From Tubiluchus corallicola (lineage: Eukaryota; Priapulida; Priapulimorpha; Priapulimorphida; Tubiluchidae), in the NCBI GenBank assembly GCA_030141605.1, contig JAQGDQ010000005.1, positions 1-64,000 of the forward strand: DNA of 64,000 bases. The letters run 5' to 3'. Below the pieces are notes generated by a model, which was given only the letters and a program-made list of their open reading frames with translations, was not told the origin of the DNA and made no database searches. The translations under genes and the position numbers were made by a program. Numbering within the stretch: the first letter of the stretch is position 1; every line of letters starts with the position of its first letter. Shown here one piece after another: positions 1-13,295 of this stretch.

Positions 1-718
1 CGCAAAAGATTTTGCGTAAAAAACCACGTGTAATCAATAACACGCGAACATCCTACCTAGTCCTCATTTATTACACAAAGCCCGTAACATCATGCCTACT
101 GTTTGTTTAACTAACGCAAACCCGTAGCAGGCAGCTTTTTGCTGAATTAAAGTTATAAGATTATAGACAGAATACAATGGATGACGTCACAACAATGCCT
201 TTGCGTCAGCAGTTTTCTAAGCGAAAATTGCCGAAAATGGAACCTCTAATTAACTCGTCGATACTCCTCTCGGTGGACCTGCCCTAACATATAACCCGCA
301 TCATCGTGTAGCCCTGTCCTTCCTCTTTGTAAAGAGCTATATATCTTCTTCCGAGAGTCCCACCGGGCGCCGCTAGAACGTTTTTACCGCATGCTGTTTG
401 GTCAAAATTTCGAAAAAATCGCAAGTTGGGTCCGGGAAAACGCCCGTTGCGGGACCCCGTGGCCCTCTCGCGAATTCTAAATAGGCCTATGACACCCATC
501 GCTGAACGGGCTATCTATCCATACCCAGCACCACCCTCGGCCCATTCCCGTTCTCTACATCTCAGCCGTATAACTTTTGCAAAAAACGGCCGAAAAATGG
601 CCATTTTTGGAGGTTTTTCGCCCCCGTTCCTCCCGGTGGGCCCCATTCGAAAAATAAACCATCAATGGCACGACACTAGATCGAGACCTTTCGTTTGATG
701 TATAGATCGCCGCAAATG
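1..718. other. GC-rich block of unknown type
   Basis: This block, mainly 270-718, is visibly richer in G, C and CpG than the AT-rich DNA that follows. Short motifs recur: a C-rich CGGTGG motif near 275 recurs near 632 followed by related sequence, and CCCACCGGG near 360 is the inverse of CCCGGTGGG near 633. A perfect 16-base palindrome lies at 593-608. The two open frames (284-499 minus and 426-698 plus) resemble no family I know and are probably by-products of base composition. It may be part of a repeat family or a CpG-rich regulatory region that continues to the left of the window. Confidence 0.4.
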
Positions 719-2275
719 GTGCCCTCGTCCGGGCTGTAGCCTCGAATCTTATATATATATATAAATTAAGATACCAAGAATATTAATATAAGAGTATAGA
801 TATAGATATAGATTTAGCTTTCAAAATTATAGTTTAATATAAGTGTACTTTTCTAAATGAATTTTGCAGTCTAAGGTAACTTTTTTAACTTGTGAGTGGT
901 TTTCCTGTTCTCAATAATGGTTGTTTATGGAGTCATTACTTGTATATATAGTCAGTAAAAACTTTGCAAATGCATTTCGTATTAAAACTTGTTAATGTGT
1001 ATTTACTAGCATAGCCTTGTTAGGCTAAACACGGGAAACGATGTTGAAATGGCAGACAGTCATAAATAGATATTAGTGACGTAGTATTCAGTTGTGCATG
1101 GCTTCCATTGACAAGTGTCAGGTGGCTTCACAGCTTACATAATAGCAAATTTACAGGACGTGCATTAACGAGTCCATTGCTGCTTCAGTTTTTCACTCCT
1201 CGGGGTATTTTAATCAGCTTGCTTGCTAATTAGAAACAGCAAAGCAACAAACTCTATGCAACAAGCAAGTTCTTTTATAGGCGTCGGTGTAATCTAATAT
1301 CATCAGGAGACATGCGAATGAAAATTGAATAACGCGAAGCATCTTATGTCGCGCCTAAGGCACTAAAGCTTTCCTATCCCATAAAGGCTGTTGTTTTCCG
1401 CGTTTTTTACAAGTGATCATTGCAGGTCAGGAGGAGAGCAGATTGCCAAGGACCTTACTTGACAGGCAAGAACATGCAAAGTAAAATCCATTTCACATGC
1501 TGCCTGTGGGCTTACTTGTTAGACAAAATACATGTTTCTCAAGATCAATGTAAAAAACAGATACCTCTAATGTCTGCCACGGATGTGGTTTCAAAAGCAC
1601 TATGTGTCAAGTACAACCGCTATGCACATTGTTTAAAATAATTAATCAGTTGTCTTCCTTATTCTTGTGCAATGTGCACGTGAAGTAAAATGAAGTACGT
1701 ACTTTAACAAGTAAAGTAAGAAATCTCGTAATTCCGAAGGTAATTAATTCGAAACCACGACAACTGTAGAATCTTTATATAAGTTTCCAAATGCGGAACA
1801 AAGTCTTTGAATGACGTTTTGGTTGTGGGTAAAGGCCAGCTTCAATACGCCACACATGCATGGGCATTGTCTTTAGCTAGCTAAAAAGCAATTTGCATAT
1901 AAAATGAAAAAGGGGTAAAACAAATGGGTATCGATTAAATTCTTGTTTCCCTTAACTGCGCATGTACTTCAGTCTCGTTTTTTTGATAATGTTTCCAAGC
2001 TATACTGACATAACTATGAGTGATAATTGTTACATTTTTACGGAGAGGATTGTGTGACGATTTTGTAAAACTTTCGCATACGATTATGCGACTTCTCGAG
2101 CTGGAGCCTAGCACTTAATGATAGGTCCTAGTCAACTATAGATAATTGTGGCGGGTTTGGAATCAATCTCAGCATTAAAGATAAGATATTCCAAGATGAG
2201 ACACTCAACGGCCAGAGGTGTCTTAATCACGAATGTGAATTGAAAATGTGTGCATACTCTCTTTTAACGAGGTAA
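719..2275. other. No gene seen
   Basis: AT-rich DNA with short A+T runs, including a (TA)n tract near 750. No open frame with coding character and no convincing splice-site pair was found. Confidence 0.4.
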
Positions 2276-2552
2276 ATGGAGGGAGAGATGAAGGGAGAAG
2301 AGAAAGCAAAATGAAAAAGAAAAGAAAAGTAGTGAAGGGAAAGGAAGAGAAAGAAAGAAAATTGAAGGAAAGGAAGGGAGCAGAGGAGAAGAGAGGAAAA
2401 CAGAGAAGAGGAGAGAAGAGAAGAAAGAAGGGAAGACAAGAAAAAGAAAAGAAAGGAACAGGAAAGGAAAGAAGAGAAAAATGGGAAAGGGGAGGAGAAG
2501 CGAAGAGAATAGAAGAAGAGAGAGGAGAGGCGAGGAGAGAAGAGAAGATGAA
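2276..2552. repeat. Polypurine low-complexity tract
   Basis: About 280 bases almost entirely A and G on the plus strand, built from GGAAA, GAGAAG and AAGGAA words. The long frames on both strands here (Lys/Glu/Arg-rich on plus, Ser/Leu/Phe-rich on minus) are artefacts of the composition. Confidence 0.85.
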
Positions 2553-4059
2553 CTAGCAACATTATCAATGTATGGAGCGTTGAGTAAAATTGAGGATTCA
2601 TTAGTTTTTTTATACACGAAGGACATGTTTCAAACCGCATGGCTTCGCTTTTTGTTTGCTCACATTCGCCGAATGGTCCAAATCGTACAAAACGGCATTA
2701 ACACATGTAAATCTAGCGTTTGTAATCCTCTTTCACGAACCCAGACCGTTTATCGGCATCCTGTTCATTGTCGTTTGCGATCGAAAGCTTTTTGTTTGCC
2801 AAATACGATTTAGGTTGTTTTATCGACGCATTTTGGCACGTTGTTTCGTGCACATGACGGCATATTTCCACTATCGAGGAAACAATATGCTCGCCACAAT
2901 CCATCATTTTTTCCCCAACTTCAAATTTTGACGAGAAATTGGAGAAAAGTGTTGATAAGTGTCCGTCAACTGCTGTTGACGCCTTTTTATTGATTTGAAA
3001 GTTTTGTGTCCTAAGTTGTCCATGCACTTTTTCAGTTTATTCATTGATACGAGCGATGTTTGCATTGACGATGTTATCCCACGAACTTGCCAATATATTT
3101 GTTAATGCTAAGTAGAACTAGGATAAATCTAACGAAAAAATGTTGCTGCGTTTTTGACCAGCACCACAAGTAAACAGTTCTTAGTACTGATGCTGCCAGG
3201 ATAAGACATACTTACTAACAGCTATTATTTGCTGAAAGAATGACAAATTACGTCAAATGCTTTACTGTTTTACGGGAAGGTTGACTCTAGTATTGATTTA
3301 AACAAAATTTTGCAAGGAAGCTCGCTGGCCTGAATACCCAATCATTATGGGCTCGAAAGCAAATGTTAATTTATCAACTTTTGATAACTATGTATAAAGT
3401 GTCAACTTACGTATTAAATAACTTAATTTCTTTTGAAAAACAATTTTATAAGGGCAAAAATTGTATCTTTATATTGTCAGATATTCAGAAGAAATATCTG
3501 TTGTGACCGTCAACGCTTCTCGCAAACAGAAATTATGACTGGGGTCTGCGAACATAAGGACATTAATTTATCATACGTGGATTTCATACTCTGCAGTCTG
3601 CCTTTCATGCTTTTTGTCTGAACAAAACAAGTGGTTCACTCCTGATTGATTCATGTGAGCAAGCCTTTACTGGAAAGTATGCACAGTAATCCAATAGAAG
3701 CGGCTGTCGAACAAACAAGACATGAGACCGCTATACAACCAGCAGAGCAAAAATTATCTGTATTAAACTATTAGTCGTCATTATCTGTATTAAACTATTA
3801 GTAATGTTCACGCCGATAATTCTCTCTTGTTTTCAGAAGTAAATAGGGAATATAGAAGGACCTATATATAACAATGCCTTATTCATTTTCTCTTTTATTA
3901 ATCTCTCCCATTAAATAATTGATAAATAAATAATGAATTTTTAAAAAGTCACACCATATCAGCAGTGACTGAATACAATGTCTGAACACAGTAAACATAG
4001 AGAAAAAGAGTCAAAAGAGTTGCCTATGTGATATGTAATAATGATGCAGCTGTAAATTT

Positions 4060-4262
4060 GCAACTTTACCTTTGTATTCCTTATATTCAGCATTTCACAA
4101 TTTTAATAAAATGTGAACTGTTATCTGTGTATTAGAGTATTGTATTATGTGTTAGGTCCCTATTGGAATTTTTTACTTTATGTATTTTATCTGTCTAATT
4201 TTTGTATGTACTGTAAACTTACATCTGCTCTTTAAAGCATTACAAATAAAGGATAAATAAAT
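4060..4262 (+). repeat. Possible LINE 3' end
   Basis: A T-rich segment ends in AATAAA-like words and a short (ATAAATA) tail at 4244-4262. This is the usual look of the 3' untranslated end of CR1- or RTE-type LINEs. No reverse-transcriptase frame was found upstream, so the call rests on the tail only. Confidence 0.3.
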
Positions 4263-7200
4263 AAGACTTTGTAATAAGCTGTGAATTGACGGCAAACAAA
4301 TTAACCAAAAAATCAGCAGGCTGTGCCTCTCATTCCGAAATGTACCGAAAAAGAGAGATATGTTTGAATTTCACATTTTACTATACAACAGCCAGTCATA
4401 AAACAGACACTCGATGCACACCGGCACATGCAACTGAATTATCTTCCACGACACATTGATCATTCCTCATGCAGACGAATGCATAAAAATCGGGTTTAAC
4501 TCTTGAGTAAAGGACTTTGTTTTCCTGACGCGTTGTACGATTCAGTACAGATTTATCTCTCTATTATGGAAACTAATCGCTGAATTAATTTCGAGCAAAC
4601 AGTAATCTAAACGAAAGGAATTAACATGAGCATTTACATGAGAATGCTGCATGTCGTTCGGCAATCTGTCGCTCTTTATTGCGCTTTATTCGTCGTATCG
4701 CTTGATTCATGTTGCAATGTGATGCATGTGAAATGCGGTTGAAAAGGACAGGGTGGACATAAAAAGTCTGAAACTTGAACGCTAGCAGTAGCTGGCAGTA
4801 TAATTAACAGTATATAATCTCTGTAAACAGGTGTGGTTTTTGAAATGAACGAATGAATAACTGGATAGAAGAAGCGGACTTGACGCACAAACATACAAAC
4901 AAACGAACGAACAAATGAAGGAAAGGAAAAAAAGTAAAAAGAGAGTACGAACTGGCGTGCGAATAACCAACAAATGAATGAATGAAAAGTAACTGAATGG
5001 CTAAATACGTGAATGTGTGAACGACTGAATAAATAAATGAATAGACGGAAAAGAAAAACTCAATTAGTTTGAACATGAGTTTCTGAAAGCCGCAAAACAG
5101 TTCTTTCTTCGGAATGGTAACGGCTGCATCGCAGTTATTTGTCTAATAACATACAAGGCAGAGAAGTTTTATGTACAATCCAGTTTCCAAAGTCTGTCAA
5201 AGCTCAAAAGGCAGCTAAACCCAATGAAGTCAGAAGAAACAATAAAAGCCAGTGAAAAACTGCAGCCTAATCGAGACCATTTTCTTGCAAAAGATATTAG
5301 TAAGCATATTTGCATGATCTAATCTAATTGGCAAAACAATTTGGTTTAACAAAATTGGGTTTCAATGAAAAGCCATATTTACTGCATAAAAATAGAGTGA
5401 GTACCCCGCGAGAATCAAGCCGAAATATTATAATTGAATGGGAAGAAAATAGCCTTTTCTCCCCCGAGATGAACGGTTAATAAGGCGAGGAAATGACTTG
5501 TATGCATGAATATGAGCACTAGTTTTGCTAGAACAATGAAAAAGAGATTTTCCCCAAGGACAGCTTCACTGCCATATGAAATAACTCAACAGTTTGTATG
5601 TGTTTACATATCATTTGATAGATGAGTGCATGAGGCACGTGCTGGCTGCTATGGGATTTTGACACCTTTAGACGATCGTTTGTAACGCATGATGCGGCCC
5701 GGACTGCTCTCCAAATTTTGACTGTCGAGGTGAAAGAAACGATGAACTGTTTCTTTTTTACTTTTTCGGGAATTTAGCCAAGTTTATGGAGCAAAATCCA
5801 GCTAAACATTATTGTTTATAGATATAAAAAAGTATCAAAGTTTTAGATTTCTTCAATTTTACCAATGGCTTGGTTAAAGGGGCTCCAGCTTAGATATGCT
5901 TCGTCAAAGTGTTTTTTCTTGTAAACAGATAACACCACATTATGTGTATTGTACTATCACTACCTCTGTTAGTAAAATTAGGAGGGAACTAACAGATGTT
6001 AGTGTACCGTTAAAATGCTGAAAAACAAAAATAATTTAAATTCCGAAAAGAATATAGGCATTAATTATAGTGATAAGAACAGCTGCTTTCCAATACTGAA
6101 ATGTCATTAAGAAAATAAAGAATTCTTTTATTAACTATTTTGTTTTGTTGCCTCTTAGTATTCCCGTTAAAATAACGTAACCTAGATGCTTTTCTAACCT
6201 TGATCTGATACTAACTATGTTGGAAGACTTTATATATTAAGAATTTATATTTAGTGCACGGTCTAAAATTTCTCTTATTTTCAGTTAGAGTGTGCTTTTC
6301 ACGTGAGCTATATGATTTCTGGCATGCTACAGCCATGTATACACTAGTTATATTTATATTCAACTTAAGATACAATAAGAAATGGTAAATTAAAAGTGGA
6401 ACACTATGTGCGAATGACGTAATTGCGTACTTATATCTGCTTGATATAATTGCTAATGTTAATTTCTGCATTAGACTCTTTCTCGAGATAAGTACTACCC
6501 TGTATTTATTATTGCTACAGAACATTTTGCAGTCAGGCATATGTTGCGAGTGGTTCCGCTTCACCCACTGAAGGCATTTTACAGCAAATCCTTTCATACA
6601 CTGACATTGGCAGCAATAATTACTGGCAGTTGGCAGTCACTGTTATGTGGCTTCGTCATTGACACATTCAGTCTGTGAAGCTTATCTTAATTTGCGATTA
6701 TTTAAATACTCAATAATCAAATTTTTGGTCATTGTACTACCCGTATAGCTTGCTAATGCAACTCTGCACTGTCAATATTAAGTCTGTCACTTGAATTTTC
6801 TTAGAAATTGATTGATACCCGATCCTGCATTCATTGCGAGAAGTTTGCAATAAATTTGATTGAATTAATAATCTAGTTTGTAATTAAAAGATTTTACTCT
6901 ATAACCATAAACGATTAGCATTTCCATAAAATATACGGCAAAATATGGTTTTAGCGACTCGGATCGGCTGGGCGACTTAACAGAGTTGGCTAAAAAGTTC
7001 GACCAAAAGATTCACTTCGTGACTCTATTCAGAGTACACGTACCTGACTTAAGATCGACTGCAGGCGGCTTTTTCTATAGGATCCAAGAAATGGACAGTT
7101 ACAAATGGATCTGATGTTACCACCGTCAAAATCATCATGACTTTCAATGCTAGTATTATGATGGCCAACATCACCGTTGTGATCCTCAGCCACTATCATC

Positions 7201-9007
7201 TTCTAAATCTGCTATACGCTGGATTTAACTATATATTAATATTTTTCGGACATTCTTAAGTAGACACTTGAAAGTCTTTTAGTGTAAATTTGATTTACTG
7301 CTTAATGCGTTTTTATTATCTATTCTTTTTGGCTCATTTTGACCTCGTAGTCAAATTCGCAGCTTCGTTTTGCATTTAGACTCTGAAATACGAAAGCTCT
7401 GAAATACCAGATCCCTCCTTGGATCTGGTCTTATTTCCGATATCGCCTTCATGCACAATTGCAAGATTGAGAAAGGGCTGGTGTTAGTCTGATGAAGTGT
7501 ATTATTACACGATGAAAGAGGTCTGGATTAGACAGTATTTGCAAACTAATTACTCACTGTTGACCCTTTTGGCATCCAATCTGTCAGCTGTGCTTCCGAA
7601 TCTGTCTAATTCTAAATCCTAACGATGAGACAATATGCGTTCGTTTGGCGGAGTGCAATATGCCGGTATCAGGTGCAGCGGCTTCCACAACTTAGCACGC
7701 TATTGTAACAGTTAAACTAATGAATTCTCGACGCTAAGTCTGTAATAATAAACTTCGGGCATGAAGTACATTGGGAAGGGGTGAGACACCATATCAATGG
7801 GTATAAAGAGTGCGTTGGGAAGGGGTGAGACACCATGTGAATGTGATTTTAAAGGGTTCTTTTTGGCAATAATTGCTTCTGGTCTAGGACCGTACTCTAA
7901 TGTTTGAAATTGATGTGTATGCTATGTGTATGATGTGTATTTGCAGCCTCGCTTAGTGAAATGTTGGAAAGTCTTTGATAATAAGCAGTGCTGTTTCTGT
8001 GGACAAGAACGCCGGTCTTTTAGTTAATTCCGAAAACAGGTGTTTGGTTCTTCATTTTCGGTAGTTTAAAATGTCTACCTTAACAACTAAGAAAATTACA
8101 CCTTTAATAACGAAGCAATCGATAGCTTCGATACTGCGAATAAACATAAAATTGTGAGTCCAATATTAGCTATTCAATTAGTTCGCTACTTTCGTTGTTT
8201 TGACGATTTGTTGTTGGTTTAGTCTGTTAGATATTTCGTATCGAGGATACCTACTGTTTCACACATTCGACTCTTTGTTCGGTCAGTCAGTCGGTCGGCT
8301 GGTTGGTCAGCTGTCAAACGGGCTACTCAGTGAGATCTAAAAAGTGGATTAACTATTTAGCTGGACCCTAGTGCTGTAATGACTCTTGTAGCTTTTATAA
8401 AGTAGCGCAAAAGCAACATTTAGTCCTTTGTTGCACAATAATGAATCAGGATTGCAAACTCGTTCGTCTTGAATGCTTTTAATGAGAATTTGACAAACCC
8501 ATTACTTTGCACATCCAGGACGTCTTAATGCACAGCTTCGCCATGTTAGACTGCTCACATTATGTTAACACGCTCGAATTATTTGCCGCTTCCAACTAAT
8601 TAACTCATTTTCTTATGCACGAGCAGCTGTGAAAGCTTTATAGCTTGATGCTCGAGCATCATCATTACAGCCGAGTAAAAATATTTTTAAAAAAATTTTC
8701 TATTCGAAAAAAAATTGGGTGAAGTTGTACCTTGATCGTCAAGGTGCAGTGTGTAACCTACAAAAAAAATCACAGGCACTAAAAATAGCCGTTTCACTTC
8801 CAGGCACTAATCAAGAGCGACCAGATACTTTAATACAGCCAGCAGTCAAGAAAAGTCATATAATGTTGGATAACACGCAAAATATTAGTAGAATTGCACA
8901 GGGTGTCATGCTTAAACTAATAACAACAATTTTAAATATCTGTTTGGTAAGGAAGCTGTTTTTGTAGACATATTGCAGAATAATCATTAACCTTAATAGC
9001 TGCTGGA
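4263..9007. other. No gene seen
   Basis: AT-rich intergenic DNA. The open frames at 4676-5076 (minus) come from a stretch of ATGAATGAA-like simple sequence. Nothing resembles a known protein. The only structure noted is the small duplication listed separately. Confidence 0.4.
7771..7836. repeat. Short direct duplication
   Basis: The 22-base word beginning TTGGGAAGGGGTGAGACACC occurs at 7771-7792 and again at 7815-7836, offset by 44 bases. It looks like a two-copy tandem duplication with a diverged spacer. Confidence 0.7.
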
Positions 9008-9015
9008 ATTCAGAC

Positions 9016-9442
9016 GGTTTAGCCCCGTTTTACCCGAAAAAGTGTTTCCAAGATTTTTTTTACAGAAAAACCATTTCCGGGAACAAGTAACTTCTCATTC
9101 TTAGGAAAAAAATTGCCAGAATTTTTTCCGCTGAAAACTTTTTTCCTACAAAATATTTTTCCTAGAAAATTCGTTTCACAGAAAAACATTTCACCGAAAG
9201 ATTTTTTAACAGAAAGATCACGGTTACGTTTTTTAATTGAAAGTAGGATAATTCTTTCTCTTTTTCTGTTTGCTTCACCCACTTTATCTCCCTCCCTTCC
9301 TAGTCCCTCTTATGCTCTGCTTCTCTCTTTCTCCGTCTATCTCCCCTGTCTTTCTCACTCTTTTTCCCTCCCCTCTATCCCTCTTTTTTCCTCTCTCTTC
9401 CCTATTCCTCACCTTTTCATCCTCTTGTCCTCTCTCTTTCAA

Positions 9443-9494
<52 letters not shown>

Positions 9495-10544
9495 ATCTCT
9501 TCCCCTCTTTCATTCTCTGTCTTCCTCTCGCCTTTCCCAGTCCCTCCCTCTCACCCATTTTGTTCTTTTTCCATCCTTCCCTTTCTTCATCTCTCTCTCA
9601 TCCTGTCTCCCTCCTGTGTTTTCTCTCATTCTCACTCCCACTCTCCCTCCCTCACTCTTTCTACTTCCACGTTTCACTCTCTCCCTTCTCGTCCTCCCTC
9701 TCTCCCACCCTCTCTGTCTTTCGTTCTTTCTTTTTCTGCTTTCCTTAATTATTTATAGTGCTTTTATAAGTACTATTAAAAGTCAGAATCAAAATGACGC
9801 AACGTTTAATGGGCAACCTTGCTTATTTATTCTGTTTTGGAAAAGTATTTTGTTTTGAATCTCCATCTATTTGGTGCATATAATCACTTCAAATACTGAT
9901 TTTCACAGAATTTGAAATAAAGCTTAGTAAAGAATAATTATAAAAATTGAAAGAGTAACTTTTTCGCGAACTATAATTATAGATTTATGGATATCTTGAG
10001 GTCAATATTTGCCCAATAAATTATACTCCTTCGCGAAATGTTTTATATGTTCTTTTAGGGCAGGAGCAGATATTAGTTCATTATCGAAATAATTCGGAAT
10101 CACTGTAAAAGTACCTGCCCAAGAATGAAATTCCTAAGCGGTCTTACAAAACAAATCAGTTGCCACCTTTTCATTGTTTAACTTTGATATCTTCCCACAC
10201 GTCGTGATTACTCATTATTGCATATATGCAAAGATCAACATGATTCGCTACCTAATCATTTTGACGTTAAAGATCTACTTTCCTGCTTTATTCAGTTTGC
10301 CAATTTTTTCTATCATATGATCCCTATTAGTCAATACACTTAGTCAAAAAACTACTTTCTATTTTCAAATGAGTATTATCTAACTGCATTTTAAAAAGAA
10401 TAAATTACATTTTCTGTGAATTTTATTTACAGAAAATGGCAATTGTGGGGAAAATCTTTTCTGAGAAGTAAATTTTTCTGGCAAAAAAGTTTTCTGTGAA
10501 TTTTTTGTCGGGCAAAAAACTTTTCTGGAAAACGAGGCTATACC
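9016..10544. mobile_element. Non-autonomous DNA transposon with TIRs and TSD
   Basis: The left end reads GGTTTAGCCCCGTTTT (9016-9031). The right end, read on the minus strand from 10544, is GGTATAGCCTCGTTTT, matching at 14 of 16 positions. Both arms continue for about 160-220 bases as degenerate inverted repeats made of repeated CAGAAAA/TTTTCTG words. The element is flanked by ATTCAGAC (9008-9015) and ATTCAGAT (10545-10552), an 8-base target-site duplication with one difference. There is no transposase frame. The middle holds a pyrimidine tract (9243-9744) and AT-rich DNA. An 8-base TSD with GG-starting ends would fit Merlin, hAT or related groups, but the superfamily is not settled. A diverged second copy lies at 53.7-55.3 kb. 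Confidence 0.75.
9243..9744. repeat. Polypyrimidine tract inside the transposon
   Basis: About 500 bases of almost pure C and T on the plus strand, with a (CT)n core around 9445-9491. The Ser/Leu/Pro/Phe-rich frames here are composition artefacts. An equivalent tract sits at the same place in the second copy (53932-54186), so the tract belongs to the element. Confidence 0.85.
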
Positions 10545-10552
10545 ATTCAGAT

Positions 10553-12139
10553 CTACGCTATATACTCTATGCACCTGTCTGCATGTCAAAAGTTGTGTGT
10601 TTTCCTAGATTTCACACATTGTCATTGGTTTTATATTTTTGAATGAAATCGTGTCTGTTGACTGACGAGCTCTAAAATCTGCTTTGATTATTTTTTGTTT
10701 AAATTTTCCGTGCAAATTATGAACGCCTAGCAGCATTACGTAGAGAGCCGTTCATCGTATCGCAAATCCGAGAAAACGTGCCTGTCTTGGGTAGACAGAC
10801 AGACCTCGAAACGTTGGTAGAATTTGAGAAATCAATAGATTTATGAAAATTTAGTTTTTTTTAGAAAGCACGCTAGCTTTATCCGCCGCTTACATGCAAA
10901 ACTAAAAATATATAAAAAAAAACATCTGAGGAATTCTGCTTGACTTGCGAGTGTTGATTCTATATGCTGACATTAAAAGCACATGTTCATCAATATGCAG
11001 CAAGTTGCTATAATTGCGTTGACTTAGACACTTATTATCCGCTGGCACGCGTCTTCCATCATCAGCAGATTTTCCATTAATCCGGCTAAAGTACATGAAG
11101 TAATTTACTTATTTTTGCTTCTTTGCACAGCATTATCTGCAGGAGGTCGTAATTTCCGCTAATCTTATCATTATTATGTCTTACTTGCATCGCTACCTTA
11201 ACTGACTTTTCGTCAGATATTTCTTGTCTAATTGCTGCAATCACTGTACAGTTTGTATCCACAGTCTGTTTACATAACTGGATGCTGGCAGCTCTGGAAA
11301 TTTTTATATTCAATCTTATAACACACCTACCAAAATTTCTGTGTCTTGACAATGTAGGAATTTTTAAAAAAATCCTTTGATCCAGTTATTTCACCATCAC
11401 GTATTGACTAATAATCGAGCAAACAACATATTAATCACACAAAGTTTTTGTGAAGTTTGAAAAAGATATTTAGCAGACCTTACGTTTTAATTAGTCGTTA
11501 ATTGCAGTAAAAGTTCCTAGTTTGTCGGGCGTCTTGAATAAATTGAGACACCCATAAGGGTCACTTAAACATGTTAAAAGTCCAAAGCAAACGCAAATTT
11601 TGTAGCTGTGATCAGCTGCTGATGAGTATGACGTATCCCAAGGTTCAACTAGCTCTTCAAGTTATTGGCAGTGCCAGGTTTTCGTTTTAGGTTTTCCGGT
11701 GCATAATTTGTGCAAAACTGAACTTTTTTAGTTTTGTATCAGTTAAAAATTTAACTGTTGCGTCATTTTTTATTTTTTATTTGATGATGACGTTGTTGTT
11801 GTTGTTGTTTATGGTGATGATGATGATATGGTGATGATGATGATTATTATTATAACGATAATTATGATTGCTTTCAATTTGATTCTCGTTACCCAGCTGT
11901 CTACGTTAAAGAAAAAATGATTATCTGGCGAACTTGCGTAACTGACAGCGCAGCATCTTCGCTAAAGCTCCTTAGCATCTTTTAATTTAGATTTGCTATT
12001 TCTGCTCGGATTGAGAAAATCTGGTGCTGGTGATGCCATGCGAAATTAATTGAAGTAGTTATTGATCTTTTAGAGGGATTAAGGCATGCAGTGATGATTA
12101 ATTTTATGGAGAAATGATTGGTTGGCCATTGGGCGAGGA
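10553..12139. other. No gene seen
   Basis: AT-rich DNA with GTT and GAT trinucleotide runs at about 11790-11860. Two minus-strand frames (10902-11096 and 11086-11352) lack splice signals and family resemblance. Confidence 0.4.
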
Positions 12140-12213
12140 GAAAGAAAATGAAAAAAGAAGAAAGACAGGAAAAAAAGAGGAAGAGAAGCAGGCAGAGGGA
12201 AAAAATTGAGAGG

Positions 12214-12307
<94 letters not shown>

Positions 12308-12315
12308 GAGAGAGA
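12140..12315. repeat. Purine tract with (GA)n array
   Basis: An irregular A/G-rich lead-in runs into an uninterrupted (GA)n array at about 12226-12301. The Ser/Leu and Arg/Glu repeat frames are artefacts. Confidence 0.9.
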
Positions 12316-12325
12316 TGTAAAATAT

Positions 12326-12363
12326 AAAGAATGCAAAAAACATATACGTTTTTTGCATTCTTT
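12326..12363. repeat. Perfect hairpin, 16 bp stem
   Basis: AAAGAATGCAAAAAAC at 12326-12341 is the exact inverse of 12348-12363, with a 6-base loop. It lies just after the GA array and 34 bases before a second, longer hairpin. Confidence 0.85.
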
Positions 12364-12397
12364 CTATATATTTGCACTCTATATATTTCTGAAGTCC

Positions 12398-12457
12398 ACT
12401 CCTGGATTGTGGCTTAAATATATATTTATTTATTTACTTAAGCCACAATCCAGGAGT
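12398..12457. mobile_element. Short palindromic (foldback) element
   Basis: ACTCCTGGATTGTGGCTTAA at 12398-12417 is exactly inverted at 12438-12457 around a 20-base AT loop. The flanks (CTGAAGTCC on the left, GACGTTTCAG on the right) extend the symmetry imperfectly to about 80 bases. This is the form of a minimal MITE reduced to its inverted ends. Confidence 0.6.
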
Positions 12458-13295
12458 GACGTTTCAGAATTAATAATTCGTATGCAACTACCCTATTGCG
12501 TTATAACGTTATATACCCCAGAAATAAAATGCTGAAGACAAATAAAAGGACACAAGTTTTCGTTAAAGGCTGTGAGATTAAAAGCGGACTGATATCGTAT
12601 ACTGGTTAATTTACGAATTACCTTCTCAGAATATGGAATGATTAAGATCTGTAGCATTTTTGTTATAACAGTTAAACAGAATTTCAATATTCACAATATG
12701 CATGAAAACCCCAAAGTACAATCAAAAAACCTCTTATGCCCGTAATGACATTTCCACGAGGAATTTTATGATTTAAGTTACACTCACATGCCTCCTAGTG
12801 GTATTAAACTACATAATCGGCTATAAAGAGCCTAGAGCGATGAGTCGAAACAGTTAATTATCGCGACTGGAGTTAAATGATCAACTCCTCAAGGAAGCCG
12901 CGGCTTGCAGGCAGTTAGGACACCAAATGCATGCTGAATTTACCATGGCGGTAGTCGCGGGGTATACATAATCTATCTATATATATATATACATACGGAA
13001 AAGTTAAGTTATTTTTGTGGAATATTATACACGGAGTGTATTGGAATATTTTATGATTTCACAATTTATTTATTAGTGCCAGAAGAAATAGGTACAAAAC
13101 AAGAAACAAAACGTACATACAATGTCAATATAGAAATATGTCGAAACATATAAGATATTACAATATAATATATTATTACTATTATACATTATAAGCACAT
13201 TATAATTATATTATAATGTATAATAATATTATTGGTAATATTATTATAAATATTGATTACTCTATAAATAATAATATATATTATTATATATTATT

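Noticed and set aside
2227-2813. Long frames on both strands over the purine tract
   Set aside because: Residue content mirrors the A/G repeat; no splice sites or domains.
9113-9858. 211-codon and overlapping Ser/Leu/Pro-rich frames
   Set aside because: They are translations of the C/T tract inside a transposon; three overlapping frames are equally open.
12870-12962. Plus-strand coding-like stretch (LELNDQLLKEAAACRQLG)
   Set aside because: Stop codon just upstream in frame, no clean acceptor and no partner exon.
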